Shown in pieces: positions 1 through 7,964 of a stretch of DNA of 64,000 nucleotides; position 1 is the stretch's first letter, and each line of letters starts with the position of its first letter. The DNA is from Ruminococcus sp. (GTDB lineage Bacteria > Bacillota > Clostridia > Oscillospirales > Acutalibacteraceae), in assembly GCA_022779485.1 (NCBI GenBank), contig JALFTC010000027.1, positions 22,480 to 86,479 on the forward strand. Reading direction: 5' to 3'. The translations under genes were made by a program, and so were the position numbers. The notes beneath the pieces were generated by a model. It did no database searches, was not told the DNA's origin, and saw nothing but the letters and a program-made list of their open reading frames with translations.

Positions 1-1470
1 CATATGGGATATTTTTTCACTGCTATCCAAATCACAAACATCTGTTACGGAAAATTCCTCAGCCATATCGGTGAGAATATCAGAAAGCCCACCAAACTGA
101 CCTGCAAGTCCGTTGCGTATGGAGGTAATTCTACGCATACTTTCAACGCTCATTAAATATGATTGATAGTACCTGTTAATAGCTGTTGCAAGTTCATTTT
201 TGCGACAGCATTTTTTCACAAACAGAGTGTCAATATCCTCAACTGTAATGTGACTGTGTTTCTTAAGTGTCTCGCTTAATCGGTTAAAGTCATCCTCAGT
301 AACTCCCTTTTCTCTGTCCCAGCAAAACACCCTCATTCCGCAACTACTGCAAACACTGCACCTTGTATTTTCGTAGACAGCGGGAAAGGAATCAACGCTT
401 AGCTCCTTCATTTTCCCCGATACCTTTGAAACACAGGAGGAAACATCCTTTAATGCCTTAGAGGTAAAGTTCAATCGCATAATCACATTTTCTTTGAGAG
501 CCGCACCGCTGTTTACATCATCTGTTGGAGCAAATAAAGCACCTACCAAATTTCCCACACTTTGTGGGATTAGGAGAAATATCCCCGTACCGAAAAGTCC
601 CTCAACTGCCAGTGCAAATACAATTTCCTTGTTTCCGCTGGAAAAGGACATTATCACATCCGACAACAAAAATGCCACCGCAGTACCAACCTTTCCTGTT
701 ACGGAAAACAGCCCTGCCATAAGTCCTCCAAAGCCAAATCCGCCACAGAGAAAGCTGTATGAAAGGGAGCTTAAGGAAAAAATCACTCCTGTCGAAATAC
801 CGCCGATAGCTCCTCCTGTCACACCGCCGTACCTTGCGCACAACAAGACCACAACCACAGCCAACGCCCTGCCAAAGGAAAAGTTCCCGAAACTAAGTCC
901 ACCCAAAGCAAGGAGCAAAATACACCCTGACATCACCATACAGGAAAGCTCCTGCTGATTAAAGGAGGTGAGGTTTCTCCTTGATGAGCAAAGGCAAATT
1001 GTCCTGTCGATAAAGAATGCGGCTGAACCGGAAATAACAGCCTCTACTGTGCAAAGAGCAAAGGAATTTATCCTTGAGGAGTCCGAGAAGAACAGTGCAA
1101 CCCCCGTTGCAAACACAGGCAAGAAAGCTACCATAGAGGGGAAAATAGCACTTTTGCTGATATTTTTAATATCGTTAGCCACAAACCTTATTGCACCAAT
1201 GGCAACCACGATGGCAATATATCGAAAGCTACCCACAGGGGTTAGGACTATGTAGCCCAGCATTGAACCTAAAATTGAGGTTAATATATATCTGTAAGGC
1301 ACAGCCGCCACAAATGCCGCACCAAAGGGAGAAAGCTCCCCAAACATTGCCCCACGGGAGATAAGTGTACCGCAGAAAAAATAAATTATTTGTACTATGA
1401 TACTTCGCCCCGTTGAACTCTTCCTAATTTCCTGCAACCTGCTTATCAATAATTTTTTTACCGCCGTCAT
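1..1470 (-). CDS. spoIIE: Stage II sporulation protein E, N-terminal part (runs off window)
   Basis: I translated the complement by eye; the frame is open from an ATG at 1470 to the window edge, about 490 codons, and is absent from the ORF track because no stop lies inside. SpoIIE is the PP2C-type phosphatase that dephosphorylates SpoIIAA to activate sigma F in the forespore, and it also acts at the polar septum. The visible part has a short basic N-terminus (MTAVKKLLISRLQEIRK), then a long run of hydrophobic segments (about residues 25-300, including GAMFGELSPFGAAFVAAVP and GGVTGGAIGGISTG) matching the multi-spanning membrane domain. After it comes the soluble regulatory region with a CSVCSSCGMRVFCWD cysteine cluster. 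The C-terminal PP2C domain lies beyond base 1. An AGGATG Shine-Dalgarno precedes the start. The plus and minus ORFs listed between 494 and 1627 are shadows of this gene. Confidence 0.9.
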   Translation of the reverse strand, partial: MTAVKKLLISRLQEIRKSSTGRSIIVQIIYFFCGTLISRGAMFGELSPFGAAFVAAVPYRYILTSILGSMLGYIVLTPVGSFRYIAIVVAIGAIRFVANDIKNISKSAIFPSMVAFLPVFATGVALFFSDSSRINSFALCTVEAVISGSAAFFIDRTICLCSSRRNLTSFNQQELSCMVMSGCILLLALGGLSFGNFSFGRALAVVVVLLCARYGGVTGGAIGGISTGVIFSLSSLSYSFLCGGFGFGGLMAGLFSVTGKVGTAVAFLLSDVIMSFSSGNKEIVFALAVEGLFGTGIFLLIPQSVGNLVGALFAPTDDVNSGAALKENVIMRLNFTSKALKDVSSCVSKVSGKMKELSVDSFPAVYENTRCSVCSSCGMRVFCWDREKGVTEDDFNRLSETLKKHSHITVEDIDTLFVKKCCRKNELATAINRYYQSYLMSVESMRRITSIRNGLAGQFGGLSDILTDMAEEFSVTDVCDLDSSEKISHM

Positions 1471-1526
1471 TTTTACACATCCTGTCTTGTTATTTGTGAT
1501 TTTGAAATCACCTGTTAAATCTATTG

Positions 1527-1548
1527 ATTTGTTCAGTGTTTCCTTTAT
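1527..1548 (-). repeat. Solo end of the TTAAGGAAACACTGA palindromic element
   Basis: The complement reads TAAAGGAAACACTGAACAAATC, close to the terminal repeat of the full elements at 12046 and 63377 (two or three mismatches over 22 bases). It lies in the expected 5' UTR of spoIIE. A second degenerate end (TAAGGAATCACTGAAGAAATC on the minus strand) is at about 1701-1722. Confidence 0.5.
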
Positions 1549-1579
1549 TATAGACAGAATGTGCCGACCCTTTTGTCAC
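1547..1579 (-). promoter_or_regulatory. Candidate spoIIE promoter, long spacer
   Basis: Read on the minus strand there is a perfect TATAAT -10 and a GTGACA -35-like hexamer separated by 21 bp. A 21-22-bp spacer is known for Spo0A-activated sigma A promoters such as B. subtilis spoIIE and spoIIG. Two 5/7 matches to the 0A box (TGTCGAA or TTCGACA) lie around the -35 (TGTGACA, TGCCGAC), so the Spo0A link is only suggestive. A solo copy of the TTAAGGAAACACTGA repeat end starts directly after the -10. Confidence 0.5.
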
Positions 1580-1623
1580 AATGTGAATGTACTTTTTTTG
1601 ATTGTTTTAACTGAGTTTGTAGA

Positions 1624-1658
1624 ATAAAAAAAGAAAGCCCTCCAAGTCGAGAGCTTTC
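1624..1658 (-). terminator. Rho-independent terminator after the amylase gene
   Basis: On the minus strand GAAAGCTCTC and GAGGGCTTTC form a stem with a short loop, followed by a run of seven T. It separates the amylase gene from spoIIE. Confidence 0.8.
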
Positions 1659-1743
1659 CGCTTTTTTACGGAAATAATGACCAAATCAATAACCTTAGTG
1701 TGATTTCTTCAGTGATTCCTTATATTTTTATCGGTAGAATTTT

Positions 1744-3360
1744 TTATTTTGCAGAATGTAGCACTATTGTGCTGTATGCAGGCATAGAAAGTAAATCATT
1801 TTCAATAGTAATTTTTCCTGACTTTGCTGTGAGCATACCGGAAATCATATAGTCTGACATCAAATCCTCTGTGATTTCAAAGGACTGTTTTTCTTCACCG
1901 GTATTGTGAAGGACAAGATATTTGTCGTTTTTGTATGTGATGTAATATCCTCCAACACCGTCACCGCCGTCAAAGCTGTCAGGCAATTCAGAGATTTCGC
2001 CCCTTGCAAGTCCGGGCTGAGTGTTGCGTATTTTCAGGCACTGTTTGTAGAAGTTAAGCAGACTTTCTTCATTTTCCTGCTGTTGCTTAACACCGCCACC
2101 GTCTGTGTAATCGGTAACATAATCTATTCCGCAGGCTGTTACATCAGGAAGATTGTCGCTGTCCCAAATCATTGCTGTTCTCTTTGCAGGGTCGTTGCCC
2201 TCGTCATAGGTTTCCATTCCCAGCTCTTCTCCGTAGTAGGTGAAGGTGTTGCCGGGAGCCATCAAATAAAGGGCAGCAGCCATTTTCTTCAGATAAAGCT
2301 CTTCAATTATATCGGCCCAACGGTTCATATCGTGGTTAGTTAGGAAGTAACAGTTGATAGCGTCTTTGTTTGCCTCTTTTGTAGTCTTTTCGTAATTTAT
2401 AAGTGTGTCAGTCATATCCATAATTGCGCCAAGACGGGCTGCGCAAAGGAATTTACCTGAAGTATCTGCAAATGGGAAAGCAAACAAGCTGTCAATCCCG
2501 GAGCTGTACATTTTGGAAATCTCGCTCATATCTGTTGACCAGTCCTCGCCAACCATATACACATCCTCTTTGACTTCCTTGCAGGTGTCGTAAAACCACT
2601 TTAGCACCTCTGAGCTTCTTTCAGCATCCTCATAGTACAAATATCTAACTGCATCAAGTCTGAAACCGGCAATGCCCCTGTCAAGCCAGAATTTTGCAGC
2701 CTTTGCAATTTCGTCCTTTGTACCCTGATAGTCGTAGTTCCACTCAGGCATAGTGTCGCTGAAATTACTCTCGTAAAGGATATTGTTGTCGTTGGGGTCA
2801 AGGTTGTATCCAAGAGGATAATCACCGTTATTTTTTATAATATTGAAGTATTTTGCATATCCGTCAAAATTGCCCTTTTCAGCCTGGGCAAGTGCTTTCT
2901 TGAACCAAGGATGCTCATTGGAGCAGTGGTTAGGAACAAAGTCAATAATAACATCAATTCCCCTCTTGTCGCACTCCGCAATAAGCTGGTCAAAGTCGTC
3001 AAGAGTACCGAACTGAGGGTCAATGTTGTAGTAATCCTTAACATCATACTTGTGGTAGGATGGAGATGGCATCATAGGGCTGAGCCAAATGCCTGTAAAT
3101 CCCAAGTCATCATCAGTGCTGTCGTCACCGTCATTGATGTAGTCAAGCTTGCTGATAATTCCCTGAATATCGCCAATCTTATCGTTGTTGGAATCACAGA
3201 AAGAACCAATCCAAATCTGATAGTAGCTGTTGTACTTATCATCAGGAATATTTACCTTGGCATTCTCAATCAAATCCTCTGTTGATTTACTGCATCCGGT
3301 ACAAAATATTGTTGTAGCAGCAATAGCACATACCATTAAAATTGCAAATAACTTTTTCAT
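1744..3360 (-). CDS. Extracellular lipoprotein alpha-amylase, GH13
   Basis: 538 aa. A hydrophobic signal ends in TGC (Cys23), so it is probably an exported lipoprotein; the position before TG is Cys rather than Leu, so the lipobox is not ideal. The GH13 conserved regions are all visible: region I DFVPNH (about 140-145), region II GFRLDAV with the nucleophile Asp236, region III VGEDW with the acid Glu272, and region IV TNHDMN with Asp344. All three catalytic carboxylates are present. A C-terminal beta-domain follows (from about 460). It is expected to cut alpha-1,4 glucans at the cell surface to maltodextrins for the importer encoded just upstream on the same strand. A GAGGAG Shine-Dalgarno precedes the ATG. 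Exact product specificity (amylase, neopullulanase or glucosidase) cannot be read from sequence alone. Confidence 0.9.
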   Translation of the reverse strand: MKKLFAILMVCAIAATTIFCTGCSKSTEDLIENAKVNIPDDKYNSYYQIWIGSFCDSNNDKIGDIQGIISKLDYINDGDDSTDDDLGFTGIWLSPMMPSPSYHKYDVKDYYNIDPQFGTLDDFDQLIAECDKRGIDVIIDFVPNHCSNEHPWFKKALAQAEKGNFDGYAKYFNIIKNNGDYPLGYNLDPNDNNILYESNFSDTMPEWNYDYQGTKDEIAKAAKFWLDRGIAGFRLDAVRYLYYEDAERSSEVLKWFYDTCKEVKEDVYMVGEDWSTDMSEISKMYSSGIDSLFAFPFADTSGKFLCAARLGAIMDMTDTLINYEKTTKEANKDAINCYFLTNHDMNRWADIIEELYLKKMAAALYLMAPGNTFTYYGEELGMETYDEGNDPAKRTAMIWDSDNLPDVTACGIDYVTDYTDGGGVKQQQENEESLLNFYKQCLKIRNTQPGLARGEISELPDSFDGGDGVGGYYITYKNDKYLVLHNTGEEKQSFEITEDLMSDYMISGMLTAKSGKITIENDLLSMPAYSTIVLHSAK

Positions 3361-3400
3361 AACTTGTACTCCTCTTGATTATTTGTTGAGTCGTATCATA

Positions 3401-3421
3401 TTTTATCATTATATGATAAAA
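3401..3421. promoter_or_regulatory. Palindromic operator over the amylase promoter
   Basis: TTTTATCAT-TAT-ATGATAAAA is a perfect inverted repeat with 9-bp arms. On the minus strand it contains the -10 TATAAT (3408-3413), and a TTTAAC -35 lies at 3432-3437 with an 18-bp spacer. A bound protein would block RNA polymerase. The same TTTTATC/GATAAAA half-sites occur upstream of malE at 7406-7425. Confidence 0.55.
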
Positions 3422-3447
3422 TGTTCAATAGGTTAAAAGAAGTTTTA

Positions 3448-3469
3448 TTAAGGAAACAATGATTAAATC
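3448..3469 (+). repeat. Solo end of the TTAAGGAAACACTGA palindromic element
   Basis: TTAAGGAAACAATGATTAAATC matches the terminal repeat of the full palindromic elements at 12046 and 63377 with few mismatches. It lies between the ABC operon terminator and the amylase promoter. Confidence 0.5.
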
Positions 3470-3501
3470 CAATAAAGTTTTTCACTATAATAAATTAATA
3501 G

Positions 3502-3531
3502 CAAAAGCTCCACAGGTTACCCTGTGGAGCT
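3502..3531 (-). terminator. Terminator of the malEFG-type operon
   Basis: AGCTCCACAG and CTGTGGAGCT form a perfect 10-bp stem with a 6-nt loop just after the malG stop codon. On the minus strand it is followed by a short T-rich run (TTTTGCTATT). Confidence 0.75.
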
Positions 3532-3547
3532 GAAAACTGCGTTAATA

Positions 3548-4402
3548 TTAACCCTTAACACCGCCGGCTGTAACACCTTCAACATAATAGTTCTGCATCT
3601 TGAGGAACAATAATGTGATAGGTATAGCAACAACAGTAGAACCTGCAAGGAATCGTGTGAAGTACTTGGAAATGTACTGCTGACTTACCATCAACTGAAG
3701 ACCAACAGATACCGTGTAGTTATCACGAGCATCACCCATAATAATTCTTACAAGGATAAAGTCTGTCCATGGTCCGATAAAGGATGTAAGTACAGTGTAA
3801 ACAACGATTGGCTTTGACATTGGAAGAATAATCTTCCAGAATATCTGGTTCTTTGTAGCACCGTCGATTGTAGCTGCCTCGTCAAGAGCCCTTGGGATTG
3901 TATCGAAGAAGCCTTTACTAATCTGGAAACCGATACCTGCACCTGCTGAATAACAGATAACAAGAGCAGGAAGAGTCTGTGTAAGACCCATTGCCTTTAA
4001 CAGATAGTAAATAGCAATCATTGTCATAAATCCCGGGAACATACCGATAATCATACCGATGTTGATAAGAGGCTTTCTTGCCTTAAATCTCAGTCGGCTG
4101 AATGAGTAGGAAACCATTAACACTGACAATGTTGAAATTACGCAAGAGAAACAAGCAACAACAAATGTGTTAAGGAACCATCTTGGGAAGTTCAAAAGTG
4201 ATGTATCAGTAAACAGTTCAATATAGTTCTTGAAAGAAAATGTTTCAGGCATCAAATAAGGAACAGCTGAACCACCCTCTGCACGGAGTGAATGGAGCAC
4301 CATCCAAACAAGTGGTGAAATCCAAATCAAACCCATGATTGCAAGGATAGCATAAACGAGGGCATTTGATAAATTTCTTCTTAATTTATAGCTTTTTATC
4401 AT
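3548..4402 (-). CDS. malG: Maltodextrin ABC transporter permease, MalG/MdxG type
   Basis: 284 aa inner-membrane permease with about six membrane segments (first IYAILAIMGLIWISPLVWMV-like, after MIKSYKLRRNL). It carries the EAA loop of MalFG-type permeases (EAATIDGATKNQIFWKIILP, about residues 180-200), which docks on the ATPase. I start it at the ATG at 4402: an AGGAGG lies upstream and the ATG overlaps the malF stop (ATGA), so the 22-residue extension in the ORF track is rejected. It is the third gene of the operon malE-malF-malG. No ATPase gene lies nearby, so a shared MsmX-type ATPase encoded elsewhere is expected. Confidence 0.9.
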   Translation of the reverse strand: MIKSYKLRRNLSNALVYAILAIMGLIWISPLVWMVLHSLRAEGGSAVPYLMPETFSFKNYIELFTDTSLLNFPRWFLNTFVVACFSCVISTLSVLMVSYSFSRLRFKARKPLINIGMIIGMFPGFMTMIAIYYLLKAMGLTQTLPALVICYSAGAGIGFQISKGFFDTIPRALDEAATIDGATKNQIFWKIILPMSKPIVVYTVLTSFIGPWTDFILVRIIMGDARDNYTVSVGLQLMVSQQYISKYFTRFLAGSTVVAIPITLLFLKMQNYYVEGVTAGGVKG

Positions 4403-5892
4403 GAGAATGCCTCCTCGTCCTTTGCAGATTTTGTAAGGTTGAATGTAATAAGTGACAAGGATGCACAAACTATAAATACGAGAATACCGATAGCGGCAGC
4501 GTAGTTGTAGTCTTGTGAATTCATTGTTAACTTAAACAACCAAGTAACAAGCAAGTCGGTGTAACCCGCCTGATACAACGATTCATGGGTCGGTGAACCG
4601 TTGGTCAACAGATAGATAACATTAAAGTTATTGATGTTGTTGATAAATGTTGTGATCAGGTATGGTGTTGTAACGAAGAGCATATATGGGAGAGTAATCT
4701 TCATAAAGCTCTTGAATGGACCTGCACCGTCTATTGTAGCCGATTCATAAAGGTCGGCAGGGATATTCATAAGAATACCTGATGTAATAAGAATGGTATA
4801 CGGAATACCAACCCACAGGTTGATTACAATAACAGTAATTCTTGCCGTCAATGCCGAGCTGTTAATAAAGTCTATCTGCTGGAAACCGAGGTTTTGAAGC
4901 AGAACATTAATGGCACCTGTGTTAAGCTGAAGCATCTGGTTCATAACAAGAAGTGTAACGAACTGAGGAACAGCGATTGTGATAACAAAAAGTGTTCTCC
5001 AAAGAGCTTTAAGCTTAATGCCCTTTTTGTTAATCATCAGGGCAACAATCATACCCATAATGTAGTTAAGGAATGTTGCAAATACAGCCCAAATAATTGT
5101 CCATTCTGTAAGTACGAGGAATGTGTGTCCCATACTTGCTCCGCCCTTTGAGCTGAAAACTTCGCCAAAGGTCTGAAGTCCTGTCCAATGGAACAAACTG
5201 TTCGGAGGCAGATTTGGCGGACGATAGTTTGTAAAAGCAATCAGTATCATAAAGATGAGCGGCAAAATTGTGAAGATACCAATAAGAAGTGTTGGAATTG
5301 TAAGAAGTGTAATGTGGAACTTCTCGTCCAAATATTCTTTTATCTCTTCCTTAAAGGTAGGGATGTGCTTGCCCTCTCTCTTTAACTGGCAAACCTTGTA
5401 GGCTGATTTTGTGTTGATAATATAGAATGTTAGGAAAATAACTGTTACTACGATAGTAACAACACCATAAAGGAGGATAAGCATTGAGTTATCGCCGTCA
5501 ACATGAGTTGGAATACCGTTAACCCATTCGAATCCGCCGTGTTCTGTACCCAAAGTTCCAAACTTTGCAATATAGGTTATTCCAAAGAAAATTAGGAATG
5601 CAGCATATGCTGCCTCGATTAGTAAGAACAGCAAACCTTTTATGTATTGACCCTTGCTAAAGTTACCTGTACCCATAATGAGGTAAGATACCTTGGTTGC
5701 CCAGTCGCCTTTTGCAAATCTTTTACCGTAGTTTGCAAAGCTGTGTGCAATACCAAGGATAAGCATCTTGAAAAATCTACCAATCATACAGAAGAACTTT
5801 ACTATGTTCTTTGGCAGATTCACAAAGAAATTCTTAATCTTGTAACCGGCTCTTTGAAAAGGATTTAGCTGTACATAATCAATATATTTCAT
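4399..5892 (-). CDS. malF: Maltodextrin ABC transporter permease, MalF/MdxF type
   Basis: 497 aa, longer than a simple permease. The first 180 residues form a basic N-terminal region with extra membrane spans (a KGLLFLLIEAAYAAFLIFFG-type helix and VVTIVVTVIFLTFYII). A conserved permease core with the EAA loop (ESATIDGAGPFKSFMKITLP) follows at about 390-410. The extra N-terminal spans are typical of Firmicutes MdxF/GanP proteins. It pairs with MalG to form the channel. The start has an AAAGGAGAG Shine-Dalgarno. It is translationally coupled to malG by a 4-base overlap. Confidence 0.9.
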   Translation of the reverse strand: MKYIDYVQLNPFQRAGYKIKNFFVNLPKNIVKFFCMIGRFFKMLILGIAHSFANYGKRFAKGDWATKVSYLIMGTGNFSKGQYIKGLLFLLIEAAYAAFLIFFGITYIAKFGTLGTEHGGFEWVNGIPTHVDGDNSMLILLYGVVTIVVTVIFLTFYIINTKSAYKVCQLKREGKHIPTFKEEIKEYLDEKFHITLLTIPTLLIGIFTILPLIFMILIAFTNYRPPNLPPNSLFHWTGLQTFGEVFSSKGGASMGHTFLVLTEWTIIWAVFATFLNYIMGMIVALMINKKGIKLKALWRTLFVITIAVPQFVTLLVMNQMLQLNTGAINVLLQNLGFQQIDFINSSALTARITVIVINLWVGIPYTILITSGILMNIPADLYESATIDGAGPFKSFMKITLPYMLFVTTPYLITTFINNINNFNVIYLLTNGSPTHESLYQAGYTDLLVTWLFKLTMNSQDYNYAAAIGILVFIVCASLSLITFNLTKSAKDEEAFS

Positions 5893-5936
5893 TTATTCAC
5901 TCTCCTTTTATGCCGATAGAAGCACTTAGTGTAATA

Positions 5937-5961
5937 CCGGAGACGACTAAGCCGTCCCCGG
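5937..5961 (-). promoter_or_regulatory. Stable intercistronic hairpin malE-malF
   Basis: CCGGAGACG and CGTCCCCGG form a 9-bp GC-rich stem in the 106-bp gap between malE and malF, with no T-run after it. Such stems usually protect the binding-protein mRNA from 3' decay or cause partial termination, giving more binding protein than permease. That role is inferred. Confidence 0.5.
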
Positions 5962-5998
5962 CAAAATACTATTAATTATCTAAGTTAGCAGCTAAATC

Positions 5999-7267
5999 TT
6001 AACCGTTGATATTAGCAACTGTCTTTTCAAGCAATGTCTTGAGGGATGCTTCGTCTGTCTTAGCACCGTCCTTGTAGAGCTGTGTGCCAAGGTTAGCCAT
6101 TGGATCCCAGAATGCCTGGAGGATGTTAGCCTGAACAACGAATGTCTTAGCCTCGTCCAGCATAGCCTGTGTACCGGCACTCTCTGTTACCTTAACATCC
6201 TTGTGAGTTGGAGTCCAGCCAAGCTCGTCAAAACGCTGCTTCTGGCACTCTGCATCTGTGATATAGCTTGCAAATGCCATAGATGCGTTCTTATACTTAG
6301 TCTGAGCATTAACACCGATATACTTGTAACCGATCATTCCGATGATGTCCTTGTCTTCGCCGTTAATGTTGATTGTAGGAAGCTTTACAACGCCGTAATC
6401 GTCGCCGAGAGCCTCAGCGTCAAGAGCAGCATTCCAAGTACCGTCGATACCTGCAGCACATGTTCTGTCCTTAAGGAGGAAGCCTGCTGAAATCTTATCA
6501 ACTGATGCAGCGGAGAATGTACCCTTATACTTCTTGAAGAGGTCTGCAAATGCTTTCATAGAAGCAACAACATCGTCTTCATTGTAGTTATTGAATTTCT
6601 GTGTGTCCTGAGCTTCACCTTCAAGGCCGTCTAACTCCATACCGCCTGTGAATGTGAACATACATGAGTAGTAACCGTTACCGGCGTCCATAATGAACTG
6701 GCGGCCTGCTTTCTTACAAGCCTCGAGAACGCCCTCAAGTGACTTAGCGTCTTCGTCAGAAACTACTGACTTATCGTAAACGAGGTAGTAGCCGTTGTCT
6801 GTTTCAGGGAAAGCGTAAAGAACTTCTGTTCCCTCGTAGTCACTCTTAACTGTTTCAACAGCAGCCTCTGTGTGGTTTGCCTTAATATCCTCTTCATACT
6901 GCTTGTAAACAGGGAGAAGAGCCTTAGCAAGTGTTAGCTTTAAAATCTGGTCTGATGCAAATGCAAATACATCGGCAGCAGCAGATGCGTCGTTAAGGAG
7001 CTGTGTACCGGCGTCATTTTCTTCCTGTGCTACAACTTCAATCTTAACATTTTTGTCTTTGTGCTCGTCTTCAAAAGCCTTTGCCTGTCTCTTGAGGAGA
7101 TCCAAGGATGCAGCAGGTCCCCAAACCTTAAGCTTTGCATTCTTTTCAACCTCTACTGTTGCAGTGTTGTCAGAACCTTCTGTGTCGGTGCCTTTGTCGC
7201 AACCAACGAATACTACTGCCATAAGGGCAATAGCGAGAACTAATGATAAAATTCTCTTGATTTTCAT
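5999..7267 (-). CDS. malE: Maltose/maltodextrin-binding lipoprotein, MalE type
   Basis: 422 aa. A signal peptide ends in VGC (Cys23), predicting a membrane-anchored lipoprotein, followed by an acidic/Ser-Thr linker. The mature protein reads as a family 1 solute-binding protein (KLKVWGPAASLDLLKRQAK start, ALLPVYKQYEEDIKANHTEA middle, FVVQANILQAFWDPMANLG near the end). It should deliver maltodextrins to MalFG. It is the first gene of the operon, with a strong GAAGGAAGGA ribosome-binding region. The amylase downstream and the shared operator support alpha-glucans as the substrate. Confidence 0.88.
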   Translation of the reverse strand: MKIKRILSLVLAIALMAVVFVGCDKGTDTEGSDNTATVEVEKNAKLKVWGPAASLDLLKRQAKAFEDEHKDKNVKIEVVAQEENDAGTQLLNDASAAADVFAFASDQILKLTLAKALLPVYKQYEEDIKANHTEAAVETVKSDYEGTEVLYAFPETDNGYYLVYDKSVVSDEDAKSLEGVLEACKKAGRQFIMDAGNGYYSCMFTFTGGMELDGLEGEAQDTQKFNNYNEDDVVASMKAFADLFKKYKGTFSAASVDKISAGFLLKDRTCAAGIDGTWNAALDAEALGDDYGVVKLPTININGEDKDIIGMIGYKYIGVNAQTKYKNASMAFASYITDAECQKQRFDELGWTPTHKDVKVTESAGTQAMLDEAKTFVVQANILQAFWDPMANLGTQLYKDGAKTDEASLKTLLEKTVANING

Positions 7268-7362
7268 TTTTAAATCCTTCCTTCATAAAGAATAAATAAT
7301 TTTCGTGTCGGTTGTGAAAATCCCCTCAGGACAGGACAGTCACACACCTTATCACTATGGTA

Positions 7363-7392
7363 ATTGTAACACGAAACACGGGTTGATTTCAA
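7363..7392 (-). promoter_or_regulatory. malE operon promoter
   Basis: On the minus strand TTGAAA (7387-7392), an 18-bp spacer and TACAAT (7363-7368) form a good sigma A promoter. It leaves a leader of about 90 nt before the malE ATG. Confidence 0.65.
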
Positions 7393-7405
7393 CTCCCTTT
7401 GTACT

Positions 7406-7425
7406 TTTTATCTAAAACGATAAAA
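7406..7425. promoter_or_regulatory. Palindromic operator upstream of malE promoter
   Basis: TTTTATC-TAAAAC-GATAAAA has perfect 7-bp arms and shares both half-sites with the amylase operator at 3401-3421. Here it sits just upstream of the -35 rather than over the -10. No regulator gene for it is visible in this window. Confidence 0.5.
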
Positions 7426-7735
7426 GTAAACTTTGTTTTTGTGCAAAACAACAACAAAAAATTTATTAATTATGATTTTTGTACAAACCGCACCTAAAAT
7501 TATTGTATATTTTGCTCATAGACCTTTTGTGCAATTTGTCAAAGGGGTTTTCCCAAATTTGAAAAATCCGTGTACACAATTTGTTCAAAAACTCTTTTTG
7601 CCGTTGAATTGGTGTATTTTTCCTATTTTATAGTGTAAAATAACCAAAACAGATATTTTATCCTTTTTACATACCTGTTTACACAGTCTTTATTCTTAAA
7701 CTTTTCAGTCTGTTTATACTTTATTTAAATCTTAA
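7426..7735. other. AT-rich intergenic region
   Basis: Between the malE operator and the murE promoter I see no open frame with a convincing ribosome-binding site. The region is very AT-rich, with short imperfect repeats (GTACAAA/TGTACAC, TTTTATAGTGTAAAAT). Nothing further is supported. Confidence 0.4.
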
Positions 7736-7764
7736 TTGACAAACCCTTTTAAAAGTTGTAAATT
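7736..7764 (+). promoter_or_regulatory. Candidate murE promoter
   Basis: TTGACA, a 17-bp spacer and TAAATT (4/6 match) lie about 200 bp before the murE start, leaving a long 5' UTR that contains the hairpin at 7823-7856. Confidence 0.5.
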
Positions 7765-7822
7765 TAGCATATACATAATAGGGATTGATTAGTAAATGAC
7801 GAAACACCCAAAGAAGCGGATA

Positions 7823-7856
7823 TTTTTCCGAAATACGCCAGTATTCCATCGAAAAA
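7823..7856 (+). repeat. Hairpin in murE leader with the loop of the palindromic element
   Basis: TTTTTCCGAAATACGCCAGTATTCCATCGAAAAA folds around the AATAC-gcca-GTATT core. The 16-mer AATACGCCAGTATTCC is identical to the centre of the element at 63377-63543. It may be a relic of that element or an independent use of the same hairpin. Confidence 0.45.
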
Positions 7857-7964
7857 ATGCCCTGTCTTGCGAAAAAATCTTTCGCTTTTTGTGCATTCCG
7901 CTATTTATTAAACAATCCCAACAAAAAATATATTCGGAAGATTTTTCCCGAGAAAGGGGTATAT

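Noticed and set aside
494-1627. Track ORFs at 494-958, 968-1255 and 1397-1627 on the plus strand and 602-841 on the minus strand
   Set aside because: They lie in other frames over spoIIE or its promoter. The continuous minus-strand frame from 1470 to base 1 has the recognisable protein.
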